A DNA stretch of 19,538 nucleotides, taken from contig JBKQPR010000206.1 of NCBI GenBank assembly GCA_052144935.1, forward strand, positions 1 to 19,538, read 5' to 3'. A model generated the notes under the pieces. That model did no database searches. It was not told the DNA's origin and saw nothing but the letters and a program-made list of their open reading frames with translations. A program made the translations under genes and the position numbers. The DNA comes from JOPF133 sp052144935 (GTDB taxonomy: Bacteria; Acidobacteriota; Terriglobia; Bryobacterales; Bryobacteraceae). Shown here in pieces: positions 6,775 through 12,802 of this stretch (within the stretch, counting starts at the first letter, position 1; each line of letters opens with the position of its first letter).

Positions 6775-7919
6775 TGTGCGGCGCTTCCTTGTGCAGCCCC
6801 GGCGGCCAGACCGCGCTCGGTTTCGGCGATCATGTAGTCCACGACCTGTTTCAGATCCCCGGTGTCATGAAAGACCTTCAACTGGCGGTCGGCGCCGGTG
6901 CCCTCTTCCAGAATTCGTTGGATGTAGCCGATCTCTTCGCGGCTGCCGAGTTCGTCCACCACGTCATCGATGAATTCCAAAATTTCGCCGATCAAACGCC
7001 GCACGGGCACTTCCTCCTGCTTGCCGAAATCGATCAGCTTGCCGTCCAGGCCGTAGCGCGCGGCCCGCCACTTGTTTTCCATGATGAGCGAGCGGCTGTA
7101 GTGGCGGAAGGAAAGATTCTGCTTGTGCAACTGGTACAGCTTGGCGAGCACCGCCTGGCAGAGCGCGGCGATGGCGATGCTCTCCTCGAGCCGCATGGGC
7201 ATATCGCAGACCCGGAATTCGAGCGTCGGGAAGTGCGGATGCGGGCGAATGTCCCACCAGATCTTCTTGGCGTTGTCGATGCAGTTGGTGCGAATCAGCA
7301 GATCCACGTAATCTTCGAATTCCGACCAACTGCGGTACAGATCGGGGATGTTGGTGCGGGGAAATTTGTCGAAGACCTTGCAGCGGTAGGAGCGCAGCCC
7401 GGTCTCCATGCCCTGCCAGAACGGCGAGTTGGTGGAGAGCGCCAGGATGTGCGGCAGAAAATAGCGCGCTCCGTTCATGAGCTGGATGGCGGTTTCGCGG
7501 TCTTCGACGCCGATATGCACGTGCAACCCGAAGATCAGGTTGGCGCGCGCCACCATTTTCAGATCTTCTACGATGGTGAGGTAGCGGGCGTCGGGGTAGA
7601 TGTCCTGGCTGGCCCAATGGGCGAAAGGATGGGTTCCGCCGGCGGACAGGCGCAGGCCGTTGGCGCGGGCCAGGTGTACGATCTGGCTGCGGATGTCGCG
7701 GATTTCCGCCTTGGCTTCCTGGATATTAGCGCATATTCCGGTGCCGATCTCGATGACCGACTGGTGCATCTCCGGCTTGACGCGCTCGGCCAGCAGCATC
7801 TTGCCTTTCTGCACGATCTCGGCCTGGATGTGAGAACGCAGGTCGCGCGTTTCGGGATCGACCGTCTGGTACTCTTCTTCGATCCCGATGGTGAAGCTGG
7901 GCCGGGTGACGCCGCTCAT
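6771..7919 (-). CDS. YbdK-like GCS2 carboxylate-amine ligase
   Basis: A 382-residue protein of the GCS2 family (COG2170, YbdK), which joins a glutamate-like carboxylate to an amine using ATP and is related to gamma-glutamylcysteine ligase. Diagnostic features are GIEEEY (12-17) near the N-terminus, VIEIGTGICAN (55-65), GLHVHIGV (131-138), NSPFWQGMETG (164-174), WWDIRPHPHFPTLEFRVCDMP (221-241) and ENKWRAARYG (281-290). The length equals the family norm. I start at ATG 7919, which overlaps the upstream TGA as ATGA; the open frame further upstream is a shadow of the neighbouring gene. It is soluble and cytosolic. YbdK enzymes show weak gamma-glutamylcysteine ligase activity, but the natural substrate of most is unknown. 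Its place among three ATP-grasp ligases and a peptidase argues for a dedicated peptide product rather than glutathione. Confidence 0.9.
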   Translation of the reverse strand: MSGVTRPSFTIGIEEEYQTVDPETRDLRSHIQAEIVQKGKMLLAERVKPEMHQSVIEIGTGICANIQEAKAEIRDIRSQIVHLARANGLRLSAGGTHPFAHWASQDIYPDARYLTIVEDLKMVARANLIFGLHVHIGVEDRETAIQLMNGARYFLPHILALSTNSPFWQGMETGLRSYRCKVFDKFPRTNIPDLYRSWSEFEDYVDLLIRTNCIDNAKKIWWDIRPHPHFPTLEFRVCDMPMRLEESIAIAALCQAVLAKLYQLHKQNLSFRHYSRSLIMENKWRAARYGLDGKLIDFGKQEEVPVRRLIGEILEFIDDVVDELGSREEIGYIQRILEEGTGADRQLKVFHDTGDLKQVVDYMIAETERGLAAGAAQGSAAQ

Positions 7920-8851
7920 GTCCGCTCTCCCGCCAGAAACCGGCTCCAGCGCATCTCGGGCGGCTGGGGCGGCGCGAGCGCCCGCGCGACCGCCATTTCG
8001 GCCACCGCGTCCACCACCCAGCGGAAATTCTCGCCGCCTACGGATTCGATGGCGGCGTCCGGCGCCGGGTTCATGAAGTCGATGGCATACGGCACGCCGT
8101 TTTCCACCGCGAATTCGACCGTGTTGAGGTCGTAGCCAAGCGCGCGGCACAGCGTCAGCGAATCGGCCACCATGCGCCGCTCTAGCTCCGGCGCGGGGGG
8201 TGGATTGCCGGGCACATAGCGCAGGTGGTGCGGGGCGCTGGGATCGTAGCGCATCACGCGCACGTGCCGCTGGTCGATGACGTAGCAGCGAAAGTATTCC
8301 TGAAAATTCACGCCGCGCTGCAGGGTCATGCAGAGATCGCCCGATTCGTCATAGGCCGCGTAAAACTCGTCGGGCGAAGTAACCCGATAGACGTTCTTCC
8401 AGCCGCCGCCATCGTGCGGCTTCAGAAACGCCGGAAAGCCGACATACTCGAAGATACCCTGCCAGTCGAGCGGGTATTCGAGATTGCGCATGGAATGGGC
8501 GGTGGTTCCCGGCGGATGCATCTTGTGGGGCAGCAGGACCGTGGGAGGCACGGCCACACCCAGCTTCACGCCCAGCGCGTAGTTGAAGAATTTGTCGTCC
8601 GCGCTCCACCAGAACGGATTGTTGATGATTTTGGCGCCCGAGAGCGCGGCGTTCTTGAGAAACGAGCGGTAGAAGGGGATGTCGTGAGAGATGCGGTCGA
8701 TAATCACGTCGTATCCGCTGGGAGCGGCCATGCGCACGCCGCCCACTTTGAGATGCTCGGCCTCGACACCGGCCCCCATCGAGTTGATGCGGTCCACCAG
8801 CGCGGGGGGAAACGACTCTTCCATGCCGTAGAGAACGCCGATTCGGGCCAT
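7916..8851 (-). CDS. RimK/Ddl-like ATP-grasp ligase
   Basis: A 311-residue ATP-grasp enzyme. The N-terminal domain begins MARIGVLYGMEESFP. The central lid carries the ATP lysine in AFLKPHDGGGWKNVYRV (Lys144) with a glycine-rich loop. The C-terminal part has NTVEFAVENG (Glu246) and YAIDFMNPAPD (Asp258, Asn261), the Mg-binding DxxNP motif of amino-acid ligases such as RimK and D-Ala-D-Ala ligase. It should phosphorylate a carboxylate and condense it with an amine. The ATG at 8851 lies 8 nt after the upstream stop, with AGAGGA placed correctly for ribosome binding; earlier in-frame starts fall inside the esterase gene. The 3' end overlaps the GCS2 gene as ATGA. The substrate is unknown. The unusually aromatic segment NNPFWWSADDKFFNY (77-91) may shape the acceptor site. 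Confidence 0.85.
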   Translation of the reverse strand: MARIGVLYGMEESFPPALVDRINSMGAGVEAEHLKVGGVRMAAPSGYDVIIDRISHDIPFYRSFLKNAALSGAKIINNPFWWSADDKFFNYALGVKLGVAVPPTVLLPHKMHPPGTTAHSMRNLEYPLDWQGIFEYVGFPAFLKPHDGGGWKNVYRVTSPDEFYAAYDESGDLCMTLQRGVNFQEYFRCYVIDQRHVRVMRYDPSAPHHLRYVPGNPPPAPELERRMVADSLTLCRALGYDLNTVEFAVENGVPYAIDFMNPAPDAAIESVGGENFRWVVDAVAEMAVARALAPPQPPEMRWSRFLAGERT

Positions 8852-8862
8852 ATATTCCTCTA
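8852..8862 (-). promoter_or_regulatory. Ribosome binding site linking esterase and ATP-grasp genes
   Basis: On the minus strand the esterase stop TAG is followed by AGGAATAT and then ATG. The string AGAGGA overlaps the stop codon and sits 5 nt from the ATG at 8851, which decides that start and suggests reinitiation. Confidence 0.6.
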
Positions 8863-9576
8863 TTTCACAAAATACTTGTCGGCCATCTTCTGCCACCATG
8901 GCCAGTCGTGGCCGAAGCCCTCCCACACGTCCAGCTTGTGCGGCAGCCCCTTGATGCCGAAGATGTGCGCCAACTTCACGTTTTGATCGAAAAGCGAATC
9001 GCCGTTTCCCACCACCAGCACATAATAATTGCGCCGCATCCGCTCCAGGAACCACGGGTCCTCCAAATTCGGCAGGCTGTCGAGCGGGCTGTTGAAATAG
9101 GCGTCGCTATTGTAATAGCCGTCCAGGAACTGCCGCGGGACATCGAAGGCGCCCGACATGCTCACGGCGTAGGTGACGATATCGGGATGCCGCAGCGCGT
9201 AGTTGATCGCATGATAGCCGCCGAAACTGCAGCCGGTAGTGCCCATCTGCCCCCAGGTGGTGCGGTTGCGGACGAAGGGCGCCACTTCCAAGGTCATGTA
9301 GGCATCGAAGGCATTCTGCCGGTGGAGACGATCGGCCGGGGCGATCGACCGGTTGTACCAGGATTCCTGATCCACCGAATCTACGCACACCACCTGTAGC
9401 TCGCCGCGATCGATCTTAGGAGCCAGCGCGTGCACCATGCCGCGGTCCTCGTACTCGAAGAAGCGGCCGCCCGAAGTCGGGAAGACCACGATCGGAAACC
9501 CGGCGTGGCCGTATGCCAGCAGCTCCATACCCCGGCCGAGAGACGGGCTGTACCACTTGATGTAATCGCGACGCAT
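8860..9576 (-). CDS. Alpha/beta-hydrolase esterase (COG4947-like), first gene of operon
   Basis: A 238-residue alpha/beta-hydrolase. The oxyanion/strand-3 segment is PIVVFPTSGG. The nucleophile elbow is GCSFGGYHA with Ser117, followed by a conserved downstream strand (YAVSMSGAFD). The acid is probably Asp193 or Asp197 in GNGDSLFDQN, and the catalytic His223 lies in GFGHDWPWW. This pattern fits the small putative esterase family related to COG4947 and esterase D. There is no signal peptide, so it acts in the cytosol, unlike many esterases. I choose ATG 9576; a TTG at 9585 is possible but neither has a strong ribosome-binding site. It opens the six-gene operon and ends 8 nt before the ATP-grasp gene. 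It may release a thioester- or ester-bound intermediate, deacylate a substrate, or act as an acyltransferase; sequence alone cannot choose. Confidence 0.8.
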   Translation of the reverse strand: MRRDYIKWYSPSLGRGMELLAYGHAGFPIVVFPTSGGRFFEYEDRGMVHALAPKIDRGELQVVCVDSVDQESWYNRSIAPADRLHRQNAFDAYMTLEVAPFVRNRTTWGQMGTTGCSFGGYHAINYALRHPDIVTYAVSMSGAFDVPRQFLDGYYNSDAYFNSPLDSLPNLEDPWFLERMRRNYYVLVVGNGDSLFDQNVKLAHIFGIKGLPHKLDVWEGFGHDWPWWQKMADKYFVK

Positions 9577-9617
9577 AACGCGCAAGGAAGGGCTTTCTCA
9601 TATCGTACACTGAACGA
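9577..9617. promoter_or_regulatory. 41-bp divergent spacer between two esterase genes
   Basis: The six-gene operon (minus) and the second esterase (plus) start only 41 bp apart, so any promoters must overlap each other or the coding starts. On the minus strand TACGAT is a weak -10 candidate about 25 nt before the ATG at 9576, without a clear -35. No inverted-repeat operator is evident. Confidence 0.3.
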
Positions 9618-10415
9618 TTGGCCCCGCGCGCGAAAGACGACGGCCGTCTCCGTCTGCACCCTCGCTTCCCATCCCGCTACCTTTCCACGGCGCGCCACAT
9701 CGCGGTGTATCTGCCGCCTGGATACGAGACTTCGGGCGCGCGTTACCCGGTCTTCTACTTACAGGACGGGCAGAATCTTTTCGACCCCGCCACGGCGTTT
9801 GGAGGCGTGGACTGGCGAGCCGACATCACCGCCGACGAGCTGATCCGCAGCGGCAGAATCGAGCCGCTGATCCTGGCCGGCATTTCTAACACCGGCGTGC
9901 GGCGCATTTCGGAGTACACGCCCACGCGCGACCGGATTTCGCGCAAAGGTGGCAAGGCGGCACGCTACGCTCAAATGCTGGCTCGCGAGATCAAGCCCCT
10001 TATCGACCAGACTTACCGGACTCGCAAAGCCGCGGCCGATACGGCAGTGGGCGGCTCGTCGCTCGGGGCGCTGGCCGCGCTGGTGGCGGGGATGGAGTAT
10101 CCACGCGTCTTCGGCAAACTCGCGCTGCTCTCTCCGTCGGTCTGGTGGGACGATGGTTCGATCTTGCGGCTGATCGAAGCATGGACGCCCCGCCAGCCGC
10201 ACTCGCGCATCTGGCTCGATACCGGGACGGCGGAGGGACGGAATCCCGCGAAGGTGGTTGAGGACGCGCGCCTCCTGCGCGAAGCTTTGGCCGGCAAGGG
10301 CTGGCGCGAGAGTGACGATCTCCACTACGAGGAAGCGGAGGGCCACGCTCACAACGAGCAAGCCTGGGGCGACCGCTTCGGCCCCATGCTGGAGTTTCTG
10401 TTCCCGGTGAAATAG
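9618..10415 (+). CDS. Enterochelin-esterase-like alpha/beta-hydrolase
   Basis: A 265-residue protein of the esterase D / enterochelin esterase (Fes-like) group. It has the early strand RHIAVYLPPGYE, the hallmark YPVFYLQDGQNLFD, the nucleophile elbow VGGSSLGALAAL with Ser148, LSPSVWWDDGS after it, the acid region WLDTGTAEG, and His243 in EGHAHNEQAWGDRF. The first start codon in frame is TTG at 9618; no ATG or GTG lies upstream in frame. No signal peptide is visible, so it is probably cytosolic. It is divergent from the peptide-ligase operon and could share regulation with it. Family members hydrolyse siderophore esters, S-formylglutathione or short-chain esters; the substrate here is unknown. 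A role in processing the operon's product is an inference from position only. Confidence 0.8.
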   Translation: MAPRAKDDGRLRLHPRFPSRYLSTARHIAVYLPPGYETSGARYPVFYLQDGQNLFDPATAFGGVDWRADITADELIRSGRIEPLILAGISNTGVRRISEYTPTRDRISRKGGKAARYAQMLAREIKPLIDQTYRTRKAAADTAVGGSSLGALAALVAGMEYPRVFGKLALLSPSVWWDDGSILRLIEAWTPRQPHSRIWLDTGTAEGRNPAKVVEDARLLREALAGKGWRESDDLHYEEAEGHAHNEQAWGDRFGPMLEFLFPVK

Positions 10416-10453
10416 GAGCCGGGTGGCGCGGCTGGCGATGCGCGCTGCGGCAA

Positions 10454-10471
10454 ACGGCCACGCGTGGCCGT
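10454..10471. repeat. Perfect 18-bp palindrome
   Basis: ACGGCCACGCGTGGCCGT is self-complementary over all 18 bases. It lies 39 bp after the stop of the second esterase gene. It has no T-run and is not a typical intrinsic terminator; it could be a protein-binding site or a REP-like element. Confidence 0.7.
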
Positions 10472-10495
10472 CGCGCCGCCGTAATCAACTGAAAT

Positions 10496-10536
10496 CAAAG
10501 GGCCGGTTTCGACCAACGGCCAGCGCTGGCCCTTTG
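10496..10536 (+). terminator. Stem-loop with nested palindrome, possible transcription stop
   Basis: CAAAGGGCC (10496-10504) pairs perfectly with GGCCCTTTG (10528-10536) across 23 nt. A 14-bp perfect palindrome, GGCCAGCGCTGGCC (10518-10531), overlaps the right arm, so two alternative hairpins compete. It lies 80 bp downstream of the second esterase gene. No U-run follows, so intrinsic termination is uncertain. Confidence 0.35.
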
Positions 10537-10580
10537 CACTTCCGGCGCGCTACCGAGCGGCCCGCCAGTTCGCCGGCCGC

Positions 10581-10650
10581 CAGATCCGGTGCTCTCCCCA
10601 ACCGCTCGCGGATCACCCTCCGGACCCGGCGCCCGCTGGGCACGGATCCG
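10581..10650 (-). repeat. Interspersed intergenic repeat, copy B (diverged)
   Basis: Aligns with 2963-3030 in the same orientation at roughly two thirds identity with one gap. Shared cores include CTCGCGG, CCCTCCGG-CCCGG and AGAT-CGGTGC. GC-rich sequence inflates chance similarity, so this copy is less certain than copies A and C. Confidence 0.4.
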
Positions 10651-10730
10651 GTTGCGCCAAAGTTACTCTTGCGTGGTGTTTATCCGGAAGTCCGGAGCCA
10701 GCTATAGCGACCATGTCTACTGAAGTGTAC

Positions 10731-10758
10731 TTGTGCGGCGACGCCATCTCGGTATAGG
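10731..10758 (+). promoter_or_regulatory. Candidate sigma-70-like promoter for the CpaF/TadA gene
   Basis: TTGTGC (10731-10736) and TATAGG (10753-10758) are separated by 16 bp and lie about 130 bp before the ATPase start. Both hexamers are imperfect, and this is the only AT-richer patch in the spacer. Confidence 0.3.
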
Positions 10759-10887
10759 TTAGTACTGCCTCTCAGGATCGGCCTCTCCGTCCTTTACGTC
10801 CCGCCGCGTCCGGCTTTCCTCCTGCATAGCCGGCCGCATGCTCCTCTAAGAGAAGATGTTGGGGTTGTTGGGCGAAAGGATACTGCT

Positions 10888-12252
10888 ATGCCGGTCTTGT
10901 TGGATCATCCAGTATCGAAAACGGACGCAGCTCGGGAAGCCGGTTGGGTGAACAGGCTCTTGAACCGTGAGGAATTTACTCCGGAATACCAGCGGTTGAA
11001 GTTCACCCTGCACCGAAAGCTCCTGGACCGGATCAACCTGGAGGCGCTCACCTCGATGGCGGGCGAACGCGTCCGCTCCCAGGTTCGTGCCACGGTCGCC
11101 AAGCTGGTTGACGAAGAGGAGGCGCCCCTCAGCCTGGTGGAGAAGGATCGCATCATCGAACAGGTCCTGGATGAAGTCTTAGGCCTGGGGCCGCTGGAGC
11201 CCCTGCTGCAGGACCCCACGGTGTCGGATATCCTCGTCACCACCCCGCGCCTGGTGTACGTGGAGCGGGCCGGCAAACTCTACCGCACGCCAGTGGAGTT
11301 CAAAGACGACGCGCACCTGCTCCGTATCATTGAAAAGATCGTGTCTCGCGTGGGCCGCCGCGTCGACGACTCGTCTCCTATGGTGGATGCGCGCCTTCCG
11401 GACGGGTCGCGCGTCAACGCCGTGATTCCTCCAGTTGCCGTGGACGGACCCCTGCTTTGCATCCGCCGTTTCGGACGGCACGCCCTGCGAGGCGAGGACC
11501 TGGTGGCGAAACTCGCCCTGACGGAGGGGATGCTGGAGCTGCTCAAAGGCTGTGTCAAAGCGCGCCTGAACATTGTGATCTCCGGAGGCACCGGCTCCGG
11601 CAAGACCACCCTGCTCAACGCGGTTTCCTGCTATATCCCGGAAGACGAGCGCATTGTGACGATTGAAGACGCCGCTGAATTGCGCCTGCAACAGACGCAT
11701 GTGGCCCGCATGGAAACCCGGCCTCCAAACGTGGAGGGCACCGGCGCGGTGACCATTCGGCAACTGGTCATCAACTCCCTCCGAATGCGCCCGGACCGCA
11801 TCATCGTGGGCGAAGTTCGCGCGGAAGAAGCTCTGGACATGCTGCAGGCTATGAACACCGGCCACGATGGGTCGCTCACTACGTTGCACGCCAACACTCC
11901 GCGCGACGGTATGGGCCGGCTTGAAGTGATGATTGGCATGGCCAACGCGAACATGGGGATTCGCGCCATCCGCCAACAGATCGCTTCGGCGGTAGATCTG
12001 TTCGTACAGACCTCGCGCTTCAGCGATGGAACGCGCCGCATCACGCACATCACGGAGGTGGTCGGAATGGAGCAGGACACGATCACGCTTCAGGATATTT
12101 TTCTTTTTGAAAGGACCGGCGTCACCGAATCGGGGAGGATCCAGGGCCGTTTCCGCGCAACCGGAATCCGTCCGAAGTTCTACGAGCGCCTCAAGACATC
12201 CGGCATTACCCTGCCGGTCTCACTGTTCCAGACCGTAGTGGATATCAGTTAG
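10888..12252 (+). CDS. cpaF: CpaF/TadA-type secretion and pilus assembly ATPase
   Basis: A 454-residue hexameric type II/IV secretion ATPase of the CpaF/TadA branch, the cytoplasmic motor that powers Flp/Tad pilus assembly. An N-terminal helical region (about 1-110) precedes LGLGPLEPLLQDPTVSDILV, the family signature. The nucleotide-binding core follows: Walker A GGTGSGKTT (233-241), Walker B region RIIVGEVR with Glu309, and the His box LTTLHANTPRDG with His334. The length is normal. The ATG at 10888 is preceded by GAAAGGA with 7 nt spacing. The usual Tad partners (CpaE/TadZ, TadB, TadC, pilin, CpaC secretin) do not follow; the next gene is an exported glycan-related protein. It is therefore an orphan ATPase in this window and may serve a pilus system encoded elsewhere. 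No regulatory site beyond a weak promoter was seen. Confidence 0.9.
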   Translation: MPVLLDHPVSKTDAAREAGWVNRLLNREEFTPEYQRLKFTLHRKLLDRINLEALTSMAGERVRSQVRATVAKLVDEEEAPLSLVEKDRIIEQVLDEVLGLGPLEPLLQDPTVSDILVTTPRLVYVERAGKLYRTPVEFKDDAHLLRIIEKIVSRVGRRVDDSSPMVDARLPDGSRVNAVIPPVAVDGPLLCIRRFGRHALRGEDLVAKLALTEGMLELLKGCVKARLNIVISGGTGSGKTTLLNAVSCYIPEDERIVTIEDAAELRLQQTHVARMETRPPNVEGTGAVTIRQLVINSLRMRPDRIIVGEVRAEEALDMLQAMNTGHDGSLTTLHANTPRDGMGRLEVMIGMANANMGIRAIRQQIASAVDLFVQTSRFSDGTRRITHITEVVGMEQDTITLQDIFLFERTGVTESGRIQGRFRATGIRPKFYERLKTSGITLPVSLFQTVVDIS

Positions 12253-12482
12253 GCGCAAGTACCCGATCGTCGCCCTGCCGACCCTTCACATTGCGATCCG
12301 CGCGCTACCATGAGCCGTCATTGCGGCACGGGCTTCACAGGCGCCATCTCCGGCCCATCGATGACGCAGACGCGGCCACAACGAGATCGGACGGCCGCAG
12401 CGGCGTTCGGGGCCGTGGAGAGGGGGTAGCCCTCATCCTTGAGCCGAATGCCGCTCCTGCGCCTTCTCGGTCACCTCCGCCT

Positions 12483-12802
12483 GCCTTGCTACACATCGTG
12501 TTATTGGTCGAAGCTGCCGGCGTTTCCCACGTGATTCGCGCCGAGACCGGCGCGCCGATCCAGCGCGGCCAAGCCACCATCGAGCTGATGCGCGAACCCG
12601 GTGCGCCCGAGGGCGAGTTCGTGGCGGCGGTGCAATCGCGGGTCCAGGACACGGCGCCGGTCGAGTGTCCTACGAGATTGCCGCTTCGGCCGTCATGGCG
12701 ACCCAGGACGGCAAGCTGCCGCTGAGTTGGCAGTACGTGGCTATCCTGCCAAAAACCCTTCACAATTCCGCGCTCGGGGCTATGATTGGAGATCATGCGT
12801 AA
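12483..12802 (+). pseudogene. Frameshifted remnant of an unrecognised gene
   Basis: One plus frame gives ALLHIVLLVEAAGVSHVIR, then ETGAPIQRGQATIELMREPG and APEGEFVAAVQSRVQDTAPVE up to about 12662. The next frame takes over from about 12665 with VSYEIAASAVMATQDGK, LPLSWQYVAILPKT and a TAA at 12800-12802. Both pieces have protein-like composition and join into one plausible beta-rich chain if a single indel is repaired. I do not recognise the family. The start is unclear: the frame is open from 12291 but the sequence before about 12483 is low-quality. Its end overlaps the first codons of the DUF4838 gene. The interval 12253-12482, between the ATPase stop and this remnant, holds nothing I can support. 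Confidence 0.35.

Larger units (their letters stand above)
10416..10887. other. Intergenic region with palindromes, a repeat copy and a candidate promoter
   Basis: No gene is supported; the frame at 10423-10707 has no recognisable content. The region contains two strong palindromes and a long inverted repeat (10454-10536), a diverged copy of the interspersed repeat (10581-10650), and a possible promoter for the downstream ATPase gene at 10731-10758. Confidence 0.5.

Noticed and set aside
6774..8135. 453-codon open frame on the plus strand
   Set aside because: Antisense to the clearly recognised GCS2 ligase gene and rich in His/Gly/Ala shadow composition; no domain.
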